NCBI GenBank assembly: GCA_933228675.1
Contig: OW121743.1
Span: 79,293,995-79,357,994 of the forward strand
Source of the DNA: Stomorhina lunata
Taxonomy: Eukaryota > Arthropoda > Insecta > Diptera > Rhiniidae
Direction: 5' to 3'
DNA: 64,000 nt
The notes beneath the pieces were generated by a model. That model was not told the DNA's origin. It saw only the letters and a list, made by a program, of their open reading frames with translations, and made no database searches. Position 1 is the first letter of the stretch. Each line of letters opens with the position of its first letter. Position numbers and translations under genes: made by a program. Positions 22,980 through 35,039 of the stretch are shown here, piece after piece.

Positions 22980-25740
22980 ATTCTCAAAAAATAGAATATT
23001 TTTGAAAAATTTCCTATAATAATAAGAAATTTTTGAAAATTTTCCTATAAAAATAAGAAAATTTTGATAAATTTCCAAAAAAAATAAAAAAAATTTTAAA
23101 AGTTTCCTATAAAAATAAGAAATTTTTGAAGAATTTTCTATAAAAATAAAAAAAATTACAAAAATTTCCTATTAAATTAAGAAATTTTTGAAAAAATTCC
23201 TATAAAAATAAGAAATTTTTGAAAAATTTCCTATAAAAAAAAAAAATTTTGAAAAATTTTCTATAAAAATGAGAAATTTTTGAAAAATTTCTCATCAAAA
23301 TAGGAAATTTTTGAAAAATTTTCCATAAAAATAAGAAATTTTGGAAAATTTTCTTATAAAAATAGGAAATTTTTGAAAAATTTCCTTTAAAAATAGGAAA
23401 TTTGTTAAAAACTTCCTATAAAAATATAACATTTTTAAAAATTTCCTATAAACAAAAGAAATTTTTAAAAAATTTCCTATTAAAATAAAAGAATTTTGAA
23501 AAATTTCCTATAAAAATAAGAAAATTTTCCTATAAAAATAAGAATTTTTTGAAAAATTTCCTATAAAAATAAGAAATTTTTAAAAAATTTCCTATAAAAA
23601 TAAGAAATTTTTGAAAAATTTCCTATAAAAATAATAAATTTTTGAAAAATTTCCTATAAAAAAAGAAATTTTTTTAAAAATTTCCTATAAACATGAGAAA
23701 TTTTTAAAAAATTTCCTATAAAAATAAAAAAAATTTGAAAAATTTCCTATAAAAATAAGAAGTTTTTGAAAAGTTTCTTAAAAAAATCAGAAATTTTTAA
23801 AAAAATTCCTATAAAAATAAGAAATTTTTAAAAATTTCCCATAAAAATAAGAAATTTTTCAAAAATTTTCTCTAAAAATAAGAAGTTTTTAAAAAAATTT
23901 TGTAGGAATTTTTTTAAAAACTTCTTATTTTTGTAAAATTTCCTACAAAAATAAGAAATTTTTGTAAAATTTCCTATAAAAATAAGAAATTTTTTAAAAA
24001 TTTCCTATTAAAATAAGAAATTTTTTAAAAATTTCCTATTAAAATAAGAAATTTTTAAAAAATTTCCTATAAAAATAAGAAATTTTTTAAAAATTTCCTA
24101 TAAAAATAAGAAATTTTTGAAAAATTTCCTATATAAATAAAAATTTTTGAAAAATTTCCTATAAAAATAAGAAATTTTTGAAAAATTTCCTATACAAATA
24201 AGAAATTTTTTAAAAATATCCTATAAAAATAAGAAATTTTTGAAAAATTTTCTATCAAACTAAGAATTTTTTTAAAAGAAATTTTTGAAAAATTTCCTAT
24301 AAAAATAAGTTTTTTTTTAAATTTATATAAAAAAGAAATTTTTGAAAAATTTCCTATTAAAAATAGAAAATTTTTGAAAAATTTACTATTAAAAAAAAAT
24401 TATTTTTTTTTTAATTTCCTATTAAAAAATAGTAGTTTTTAACAATTTCCTTTTCAAAAATAGTAAATTTTTGAAAAATTTTCTTTAAAAAAATAAAAAA
24501 TTTTATAAAAAGAAAAAAAAAATTTCCTATAAAAATAAGAAATTTTTGTAAAATTTCCTATAAAAATAAGAAATTTGTTAAAAATTTCTTACAAAAATAA
24601 GAAATTTTTGAAAAAATTCCTCTTAAAATCAGACATTTTTGACAATTTTTCTATAAAAATAAGAAATTTTTGAAAAATTTTCTATTAAAAAATGAAAATT
24701 TTTGAAAAATTTCCTATTAAAAAATAGAAAATTTTTGATAAATTTCCTATTAAACAATAGAAAATTTTTGAAAAATTTCCAATTAAATAATAGAAAATTT
24801 TTGAAAAATTTCCTATTTAAAAATAGAAAATTTTTGAAAAATTTTCTAATATTTGAAAAATTTTCTATTAAAAAATAGAAAATTTTTGAAAAATTTCCTA
24901 TTAAAAAATAGAAAATTTTTGAAAAATTTCCTATTAAAAAATAGAAAATTTTTGAAAAATTTCCTATTAAAAAATAGAAAATTTTTGAAAAATTTCCTAT
25001 TAAAAAATAGAAAATTTTTGAAAAATTTCCTATTAAAAAATAGAAAATTTTTGAAAAATTTCCTATTAAAAAATAGAAAATTTTTGAAAAATTTCCTATT
25101 AAAAAATAGAAAATTTTTGAAAAATTTCCTATTAAAAAATAGAAAATTTTTGAAAAATTTCCTATTAAAAAATAGAAAATTTTTGAAAAATTTCCTATTA
25201 AAAAATAGAAAATTTTTGAAAAATTTCCTATTAAAAAATAGAAAATTTTTGAAAAATTTCCTATTAAAAAATAGAAAATTTTTGAAAAATTTCCTATTAA
25301 AAAATAGAAAATTTTTGAAAAATTTCCTATTAAAAAATAGAAAATTGTTGAAAATTTTCCTATTAAAAAATAGAAAATTTTTGAAAAGTTTCCTATTAAA
25401 AAATAGAAAATTTTTGAAAAATTTCCTATTAAAAAATAGAAAATTTTTGAAAAATTTCCTATTAAAAAATAGAAAATTTTTGAAAATTTTCCTATTAAAA
25501 AATAGAAAATTTTTGAAAAATTTTCTATTAAAAAATTGAAAATTTTTGAAAAATTTTCTATTAAAAAATAGAAAATTTTTTTTCAAAAATAGTAAATTTT
25601 TAAAAAAAATTCCTTTAAAAAATAGTAAATTTTTGAAAATTTTCCATTAAAATAATAGCAAATTTTTAAAAAAAATTCTTATAGAAATAGACATTTTTTT
25701 TAAATTTCCTTTAAAAAAATAGTAAATTTTTGAAAAAAAG
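22980..25740 (+). repeat. Minisatellite family B array, forward orientation
   Basis: Units of 31 bp (GAAATTTTTGAAAAATTTCC, then TATAAAAATAA) form the diverged left part to about 24650. From about 24840 to 25580 there are some 22 nearly identical 33-bp units with CCTATTAAAAAATAG. Because 33 is a multiple of three and no stop falls in frame, long open frames exist on both strands there (24846-25586); they are repeat translations, not genes. A short local inversion occurs near 23895-23940. Confidence 0.95.
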
Positions 25741-27160
25741 TTGATAAGAAATTAATCTATCAGTTGTTCGAATTTGATTTAAAATTAAATTTAGTTTTTT
25801 TTTTAATCTGATTTAATATGTTATCTACCTTTATATTTATTCAGTGCAAGAATTTCTTTTTAATTGTTCCGCTAGAATTGTTTGTTTAATTGAAAAATTA
25901 TTTAGAGATTAAAAACACATTTTCCGAGAGGGAAGAAAATCATTACAAATAATCTTTGTAATTCTTTCCTTCCATTCTTATAATACCAAATGCAGAATAA
26001 TAAGTTGATTAAACTATTAACAACTAAATTAGTTGCATTAATTGAATTTAACTTTTTTTCTTAAATATAAAACGCAAAATTTGTTATCTAAATTATATTT
26101 GAAAAATTTATTTAAAATTGTTTCATTTAAAAATAATCAGAAAAAATTAAATAAATTTGTTGATAAGCTGAAGTTGATGTCTTTTACGAAAAGCACATTT
26201 TTATAGAGATTAATAATGAAAAGCTAAGGAGATGGAAAAGGGTAGAGAAATGTCCATAAAATGTGATAATGGGTCGGTTTTTAAGACGGGCCTTTTGAGT
26301 AATTTTCCAGGCCTTTTGTAAATTAATTGTATTAATATTTTTTTATTAATTTGTTTGTAGTTTTTAGTTGTATTGGCTTTAAATTATATAAAAAATGCTA
26401 AGAATATTGAATATGCTTTTAAGAAGGACATCTTAGATTGTGATGGTAGATTTGGTCTTTAATTTTCTGGAATTTTCCACAAAAAATTGTGTTGAAGGTA
26501 AATTATATGTTATGTTACAACTTAAAAAGTATTTTATTGTACAAATTACAAAGTCGAATTTTCTTCCTTATGATTAACTTTTTGTAAATCTAGTAAACAA
26601 TTTCTATTATATGTAATAAGGGCACTCACGATTAATTCTATTTCGCTTTTGAAAATACAGAACGTTAAAATTTTTGATTTTTACTTTAGTCAAAATATGC
26701 ACTCAATTTATATGTTATTATAATGCTGAGACTTTATTCTATATTTTCTATAAAAAAGTTATAATTTAACTAAAATTATAAAAAGCTATTCAAGAAAAAT
26801 TTGACAATTTTTAAAATTAAATTGCGTCGTTTTCACTATTTGCTTAAGCTATTGTGAATATCCCTTTAATAATAATGATAACATTTTACAAATATTAAAA
26901 ATTTATTTGCACATATGTTTATTTACTCAATTATATCAAAAATTTGATTATAAATTAGAGTGGGTTAACTATTATATTTGTTATTATTATAAAGACCATT
27001 ATTTGCGCAATAATTTATAGAAAAATTGCAAAATTTTATAAAACTTAATCATTTGTTTTATAAAATATGTGACACTTTTCTAATCTATTTGAAGGGTATA
27101 AGCAAATTCTTATCTTTTATTTTTTTCTTGTTCTAAAATTTGTTTGGAAAATTTTTTGAT
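25741..27160. other. Unique AT-rich spacer between opposed arrays
   Basis: About 1.4 kb with no supportable gene. It separates a forward family B array from a reverse one and would be the loop if the two arrays paired. Confidence 0.45.
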
Positions 27161-29090
27161 ACAGAATTTTTCAAAAATGTGTTATTTTTTAATATTTCCT
27201 AAATTTACTCTTTTTTTTTAAAGGAAATTTTTCAAAAATTTACTATTTTTTAATAGGAAATTTTCCAAAATTTTACTATTTTTTAATAGGAAATTTTTAA
27301 AAAATTTACTATTTTTTAATAGGAAATTTTTCAAAAGTTTACCATTTTTTAATAAGAAATTTTTGAAAAATTTATTATTTTTTAATAGGAAATTTTTTAA
27401 CAATTTATTATTTTTTAATAGGAAATTTTTCAAAAATTAACTAGTTTTTAATAGGAAATTTTTCAAAAATTTAATATTTTTTAATAGGAAATTTTTCAAA
27501 AATTTACTATTTTTTAATAGGAAATTTTTCAAAAATTGACTTTTTTTTATTAGGAAATTTTTCAAAAATTTAATATTTTTTAATGGGAAAATTTTCAAAA
27601 ATTTACTATTTTTTAATAGGAAATTTTTCAAAAATTGACTTTTTTTTATTAGGAAATTTTTCAAAAATTTAATATTTTTTATTAGGAAATTTTTCAAAAA
27701 TTTAATATTTTTTAATGGGAAAATTTTCAAAAATTTACTATTTTTTAATGGGAAATTTTTCAACAAATTTTTATTCTTATAGGAATATTTTCAAAAATCT
27801 ACTATTTTTTAATAGGAAATTTTTTAAAAATTTAATATTTTTAAAAATTTTTCAAAAATTTTGCTATTTCTTAATAAAAAATTTTTCAAAAATTTACCAT
27901 TTTCAAAAATTTCTTATTTTTAAAGAAAATTTCTCATTTTTTTTATTTTTATTTTTTTTTTTTTTACAAATTTTTTTATAGGAAATTTTTCAAAAAATTT
28001 CTTATTTTAATAAGAAATCTTTCAAAATTTTTTTATTTTTACAACAAATATGTCAAAAATATCTTATTTTATAGGAGATTTTTCAAAAATGTTCTATTTT
28101 TATAGGAAAATTTTCAAAAATTTTTGAATTTTTTTTTTAATTTCTGATTTTTATAGAACATTTTTCAAAATTTCTGATTTTTATATTATTTTTTTTTTCA
28201 AAATTTCTGATTTTTATAAAAAAATTTTCAAAAATTTCGTATTTTTATAAAAAAAAAAAATAAAAAAATTTCTTATTTTTATAGGAAATTTTTCAAAAAT
28301 GTCCTATTTTTATAGGAAATTTTTCAAAAATTTTTGAAATTTTTTTTTAATTTCTTATTTTTATAGAAAATTTGTTCAAAATTTATTTTGATAGGAAATT
28401 TAAAAAAAATTTTCAACCGTTTCTTATTTTATAAGAAATTTTTCAAAAACTTCTTATTTTTATAGGAAATTTTTCAAAAATTTCTTATTATAGAATTTTT
28501 TAAAATAATTCTTATTTTTAAAGGAAATTTATCAAAAATTTCTTATTTTTATAAGAAATTTTTTAAAAATTTCTTATTTTTTTAGAAAATTTTCAAAAAA
28601 TTCCTATTTTTTTAGAAATTTTTCAAAAACTTCTTATTCTTATAGGAAATTTTTCAAAATGTTCTTATTTTTATAGGAAGTTTTTCAAAAATTTCTTATT
28701 TTTATAGGAACTATTTCAAAAATTTATTATTTATATAGAAAATTTTTCAAGAAATTCTTATTTTTATAAGAAATTTTTCAAATTTTTTTTATTTTTTTTT
28801 TTAAATAACTTATTTTTTTAAGAAATTTTTCAAAAATTTCTAATTTTTATAAAAAAATTTTTAAAAATTTCTTATTTATATAAGAAATTTTTCAAAAATT
28901 TCTTATTTTCATAGGAAATTTGTCAAAATTTTCTCATTTTGATAGATAATTTAAAAAAAAATGTATTTTTATAGAAAATTTTTCAAAAATTTCAAATTTT
29001 TATAGAAAATTTTTCAAAAATTTAAAATTTTTGTAGAAAATTTTTTAAAAATTTAAAATTTTTATACGAATTATTTAAAAATTGTTCATA
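27161..29090 (-). repeat. Minisatellite family B array, reverse orientation
   Basis: Units read TTTTTCAAAAATTT and TATTTTTATAGGAAA, the reverse complement of the array at 22980-25740. The left third (27218-27766) uses 33-bp units with TACTATTTTTTAATAGG; a three-unit block of about 100 bp is repeated at about 27537 and 27637. The rest uses 31-bp units and is strongly diverged. Confidence 0.9.
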
Positions 29091-29564
29091 AATTCATTTC
29101 TTCTGTGGGAAATTCTATAGAAATGTTTTCGATCAGTGGTAAAATTTCTCTTTAGGAAAATTGAAGGTCAGTTTGATGAGGTTTCTTAAAAAAAGTTTGT
29201 ATACATTTTTTTTATACAAAAAGTGGTCGCTTAGTGGTAAGATCTTCTATAGAAAACACATGGGGCAATTTGCATAAAATACCACGAATTTTTTTGTTCT
29301 GTTTATTTTATTAATAATTTTTTTTATTTGCTTATTTTTTTACGTTCCACACGTTTTCTAATTTATTGACACAATTGTTAGACTTTGTATAGCCATTATC
29401 GAAAATGATTTAATTTTGAACTGCATTTGTTGAAGTCTGTCAAATAAATTTAAAAATATATTCAAAATTTGAATATTTTGCTGGCCAGAAAATGGAGAAG
29501 TGAGAGGTAAAGTGTCTGCAGTAAAAACAAAGACTTTATTTATACTGGGTTGATAGAAATAGAC
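29091..29564. other. Spacer before the foldback element
   Basis: AT-rich sequence with isolated TCTATAGAAA phrases that recall family A units. No gene seen. Confidence 0.4.
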
Positions 29565-29569
29565 CAGAG

Positions 29570-32500
29570 CACAGTGGTTTACGGACGCTTTTTTTTGGAA
29601 ATAATTCTGTAACTTTTGAACGATTGGAGATATTTGAATGAAATTTGGCATGGTGATAGTCAAGGAGTATTCGAGTTGGTTTTCAAAAGCACTGGCCCAT
29701 GAGGGATCGGGAGAGTGCTTGATGGACCTTCAAAGTTGGTCACCTCGGGTGTTCGACCTTTTTAAAAATTCGCCAAAAATCCATTTATGAATGGATTGAA
29801 AAGAAATTTTAAACTTAAGTTTTCCTTCAGAAGGTCTACAAAAAATACGCTCACATGTGTAGGTTATCTCCTTTGGGTTTCGAGATATTTGGATAAAAGG
29901 AATTTTTGGGTTGATTTTTTACCTATTTTTTTAAGCTTTTTTTGATCTGGTGGACGCATCTGAAGATCAAAAATTTTTTAAGAATAGTCCTTAAAATTGT
30001 AACAAAATTCTAAATAATTTTTGTGCAAGTTGGTTATAGATATCTTCTTTCGTTTAAAAGTTAAAAATATTCAAAGTTGAAACTTAAAAAAAATTTTGCT
30101 TTTTTGTGAGTTTTTCCCTAAAAGATAGCTATATTTTTTCACTAATAAAAAAATATTTTCTTAAGAAACATAAAAATATTTTTAAAGTTTTTAAAAGAAA
30201 ACATAATGAGAATGCGTATAAAACAAATTTCTTGCTAATAGAACTTTTGGTCCTCGCACATGCCCCCTCCAAAAAATGCCAATTTGTAAAAAAAAATTTT
30301 GGTTTAAATAAAAATTTCTCAAAAGGCAAAGCACCGATTTGAAAAAAATAATAATGTCCATATTTTCTAATATATCTTTTATTGATTGGAAAAGTTTTTT
30401 CTGAAACGAGCTGCAAATAGAGTCAGTGTTGCCATTTTTGTAAAAAAACTCATTTTTTGAAACCCTTTTTTCCCGAGTTGGGAATTGGGGAATTTTTTAG
30501 TTAAAATTGCAAATTTTGTTTAGTCTATTGCTTTTAGATCTTAATGGTCTACATGACTACAAATTTTCATTGAGATATCTTCATCTATGTCATTTCTACA
30601 AAATATCAAAAATTGAAATTATTTTCCTTCTAAAAGTAGAAAAATAATATTTTTTTGTTTTACGATACAAAGTGTAAAAATATTAACTCACTTAAAAAAG
30701 ATTTTTAATTAATGTTCATCTCCTGGACTTTCTCGATCCAATGATACTAAACACGTGAATCAAGCTTCAATACATAGCCTATAAATGCTCTGAAAACTTT
30801 GCCTCCCATATCATTTTTAAGCTAAATATTGGAGTATTGGAGAGTAATGTGTGCAAATAAAGTTAATGGTGCACAGTGGTATTAACTCTGCAATTTCTAA
30901 ACTACTGGACGGATTTTGACAAAATTTGGAACGTCAATAGTAGAGGTGTGAGGCTTTTAGATCAATTTTTAAGAACGTATTTGTCGGTAGCACAGTGGGC
31001 TCTACAGTGGGCCAAAGTTGCCTACCTCGGGTATATAAAACATTTGGGGGCGTATAACTTTCCTCAATTGGGTCCGATCTAAAAGATTTTTACGTTTTCG
31101 AAAACTTCTTAAAAAAATTAAGAAAAAAACATGCTTACTTTACTACCTCATCTCATATAGTTTAAGAGATATTTGACTCCATAAAATTTTAGTATAATAT
31201 TTTAACATTACTTTGTAATTTTTCGCAAAAATCTCTAAAACTAAACAAGGTATTACGACTATTTTTGTACATAGTATGGACCTGTGTATGCGAAAATCAG
31301 AAATATAAATTTCGGAACAAGTTCTGAAATTTAAATGAACATTTTTGAATACAGAAGAGTATGCTTTTCGCAAATTTGAGTTTTTTTTAGAAAACCGGCC
31401 CGTGTGACCCGATTAATAGCCGGGCTCTATCAGATTTTTGCACAGATATTAAAAACATTATACTAAATACAATTTTGTTAAAAAAAAGTTTTGAGATAAA
31501 ATAAACAATTTTTTTACAGTCACAAACAACACAAGTTTTGTTAAAAAATGGCTGATTTTCGACTACCGCTGGTTGTAGGGTGCATGTCCAAAATTTTTAG
31601 AAATATAGTTTATACTGATCCCTCAAGTCCAGCCTTTTAAAAAATTTAAAAAACGAATTGAGTCTTTGAAAAAATTTTTCAAAAATATTGAAAAAATAAT
31701 ATTACTTTTTTGAAAAAAAAAAAATTTCAGGCTTTTTTCGGTACACAAACTTTGAAGAATTTTTCTGTGTTATTAAGTTTACATAATAAAGAACTTGTTT
31801 CTTCCAGTTCATTTAAAAATTTATCAGCAATCTTGCAGTATTTTTTTAAAAATTTAACGTAGTACAAGAAAAGACAAATAGGCCAAAAAAGGACAGAAGA
31901 CATACCATAAAAAGCAAAAAAAAAATTTTGGATTCAATTATCTCTTAAACTATAAGAGATAAGGTAGTAAAGTAAGCATGTTTTTTTCTTAATTTTTTTA
32001 AGAAGTTTTCGAAAACGTAAAAATCTTTTAGATCGGACCCAATTGAGGAAAGTTATACGCCCCCAAATGTTTTATATACCCGAGGTAGGCAACTTTGGCC
32101 CACTGTAGAGCCCACTGTGCTACCGACAAATACGTTCTTAAACATTGATCTAAAAGCCTCACACCTCTTCTATTGACGTTCCAAATTTTGTCAAAATCCG
32201 TCTAGTAGTTTAGAAATTGCAGAGTTAATACCACTGTGCACCATTAACTTTATTTGCACACATTACTCTCCAATACTCCAATATTTAGCTTAAAAATGCT
32301 ATGGGAGGCATAGTTTTAAGAGCTTTTAAAGGCTATGTATTGAAGCTTGATACACGTGTTTAGTATCATTGGATCGGGAAAGTCCAGGAGATGAACACCA
32401 ATTAAAAATCTTTTTTAAGTGAGTTAATATTTTTACACTTTGTATCGTAAAACAAAAAAATATTATTTTTCTACTTTTAAAAGGAAAATAATTTCAATTT

Positions 32501-33541
32501 TTGATATTTTGTAGAAATGACATAGATAAAGATATCTCAATGAAAATTTGTAGTCATGTAAACCAATAAGATATAAAAGCAATAGACTAAAAAAAATTCC
32601 CAATTTTAACTAAAAAATTCCCCAATTCCCAACTCGGGAAAAAAGGGTTTCAAAAAATGAGTTTTTTTACAAAAATGGCAACACTGACTCTATTTGCAGC
32701 TCGTTTCAGAAAAAACTTTTCCAATCAATAAAAGATATATTAGAAAATATGGACATTATTATTTTTTTCAAATCGGTGCTTTGCCTTTTGAGAAATTTTT
32801 ATTTAAACCAACATTTTTTTTTACAAATTGGCATTTTTTGGAGAGGGCATGTGCGAGGACCAAAAGTCCAATTAGCAAGAAATTTGATTTATAAGCATTC
32901 TCATTATGTTTTCTTTTAAAAACTTTAAAAATATTTTTATGTTTCTTAAGAAAATATTTTTTTATTAGTGAAAAAATATAGCTATCTTTTAGGGAAAAAC
33001 TCACAAAAAAGCGAAATTTTTTTTAAGTTTCAACTTTGAATATTTTTAACTTTTAAACGAAAGAAGATATCTATAACCAACTTGCACAAAAATTATTAAG
33101 AATTTTGTTAAAATTTTAACGAATATTCTTAAAAAATTTTTGATCTTCAGATGCGTCCACCAGATCAAAAAAAGCTTAAAAAAATAGGTAAAAAATCAAC
33201 CCAAAAATTCCTTTTCATCCAAATATCTCGAAACCCAAAGGAGATAACCTACACATGTAAGCGTATTTTTTGTAGACCTTCTGAAGGAGAACTTAAGTTT
33301 AAAATTTCTTTTCAATCCATTCATAAATGGATTTTTGGCGAATTTTTAAAAAAGTCGAACACCCGAGGTGACCAACTTTGAAGGTCCATCAATCACTCTC
33401 CAGACCCCGCATGGGCCAGTGCTTTTGAAAACCAACTTGAATACTCCTTGACTATCACCATGCCGAATTTCATTTAAATATCTCCAGTCGTTAAAAAGTT
33501 ACGGAATTATTTCCAAAAAAAAGCGTCCGTAAACCACTGTG
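29570..33541. mobile_element. Foldback element with CACAGTG ends and 5-bp target duplication (Transib-like ends)
   Basis: A 3972-bp element with long inverted arms. The left arm runs from 29570 to about 31190 and the right arm from about 31920 to 33541; landmarks pair around a centre near 31556 (for example CCTACCTCGGGTATATAAAA at 31021 with its inverse at 32071). Arms look about 95% identical by eye. The ends read CACAGTGGTTTACGGACGC and its inverse. The 5 bases CAGAG are present directly outside both ends, at 29565-29569 and 33542-33546. CACAGTG equals the consensus heptamer of RAG recombination signals, and 5-bp duplications plus such ends are known for the Transib superfamily. The roughly 730-bp loop has no transposase, so it is non-autonomous. 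Frames in the arms (30129-30416 minus, 32694-32894 plus) are mirror images and lack recognised domains. Confidence 0.75.
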
Positions 33542-33546
33542 CAGAG

Positions 33547-34249
33547 TCTTATGGTAAATTGCACTCAAAGATTTTAGATTGGTAAACTAAAATTGTTTTC
33601 GAGATATCGAATTTATATTGCACATACAAAGAAGAATGTTTGTATATACATATGTATTTTTAAATAAACCCATTTTAATCCACTATTTACTTTCATATTA
33701 TTTAATTTCTTATTTAACAAATTATCAAAATTTTTCATGATTCATAAGTTTATTTAACTTTTGTATCTCTTAATGACGTTGTTCAAGTTCAAGGTTAATT
33801 GCGTTTATATTTTTAATTTATATATTAAATATAAAATTTTGACAATTTGAAAAAGAAAAAATGAAATGCAGCCGAATCTATAAATGGTCTACTTATAGAA
33901 GTAAAAATAAAAAAATTGCATTTCTATTGGCAAGTGGTCAAAATTTTGAGAAAAACAGATCATTGATACCCGAACAAATATCTACAACAATTGTGTCAAA
34001 AACTCAAATATTTTAAGTGAAAAACAACAAATCATTGGCTGCAATTAGAAAAATTAACGCAAATGTTTGTCTGAGGGAGATTAAAAATGTTGATGATGGG
34101 CTGTTGTATGAAATTATTATTAAAATTTTGTTTTTCATTTGAAAAAATCAAATTGTTATACATATGTAAAAGTGAAATTATTGATTTTTTTTAGAAATGT
34201 TGCATTAATTACTCAAGACTTCTATATTTCTTTTAGAAACTTAATTGGT
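33547..34249. other. AT-rich spacer
   Basis: No supportable gene or element was seen. Confidence 0.4.
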
Positions 34250-34650
34250 ACCATAATCGTTTTATCTTGGTTCTTGTTGAAACTCTGTTTAAGGAAAATT
34301 CTAAAATCGTAGTTTTATACAAAATTTACATTATCAAAAATCGGTTCGATTGTTTCAGAGTTATGATCAAAAACCTGTAAATACCATAATCGTTTTATGT
34401 TGGTTCTTACTGATACTAACTTTAATAATTACTCTAATATTTAATTTTCTATAAAATTTACATTTTAAAAAATCGGTTCTATTGTTTCAGAGTTATGAAC
34501 AAAATCCCAAAAATACCATAGCAATTGTACATCTGTTAAAGCTTAATTTAAAGAAATTTTCAAATATCATAATTTTTATATAAAAATTGCATCAATACAA
34601 TAGGTTAAGTTGTTTCAGAGTTATAAACAAAACTCAAAAAAAATCTAAAA
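34250..34650 (+). repeat. Three tandem copies of an about 130-bp repeat
   Basis: CCATAATCGTTTTAT starts occur at 34251 and 34384, with a diverged CCATAGCAATTG at 34516. The second landmark, TTGTTTCAGAGTTAT, occurs at about 34350, 34482 and 34610. Periods are 132-133 and 128-132 bp. The copies are clearly diverged and encode nothing recognisable. Confidence 0.75.
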
Positions 34651-34889
34651 CCTTTTTCGTTTCCACACTTTACATACTTTTATTCTACTTAACTTTTGAA
34701 AAGTAAAATCAATTGAAATTGAAACTCATTATTGGTGTAATCAATTGATTTTTGCATTGTAGTAATTTATCTAAATATTTCTTAATTAAAATTCCTCTAT
34801 GGATATGAGAATAAATTGTGTAATATAAAATCATCTAGCATAGTCACAGATTAGGATTACAGTTTTCTATATTTAAGTTGAAAATAAGG

Positions 34890-35039
34890 CAAAATTGGAA
34901 AAGTTTGAAGAGTTTTCTACAGAAAAGTTAATGAGTGGGAAAAGTTTTATATAGAAAAGTTTTTGCTTAAGAAAGAGTTTTCTATAGAAAACTTGTCGCT
35001 TAAGGAAGAGTTTTCTATAAAAATTTCAATACAGTGAAA
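34890..35039 (+). repeat. Bridging segment with family A, B and C features
   Basis: Units with TTTTCTATAGAAAA spaced about 40 bp apart (AAGAGTTTTCTATAGAAAAC and variants) run directly into TCTATAAAAATTTC and ATACAGTGAAATTT. The first is family A's palindrome, the second resembles family B, and the third resembles family C's ATATAGTGAAATTT. The large family B array starts immediately after. Confidence 0.6.

Noticed and set aside
24846..25586. Long open frames on both strands (over 200 codons)
   Set aside because: They are exact translations of 33-bp minisatellite units, open in both directions, with no start context, no other composition and no family.
27218..27766. Two adjacent minus-strand frames of 71 and 109 codons
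   Set aside because: Repeat translation of 33-bp family B units.
30129..32894. Related frames at 30129-30416 (minus) and 32694-32894 (plus)
   Set aside because: They are mirror images because they lie in the two inverted arms of the foldback element. They contain no known domain and their base composition is that of the arms.
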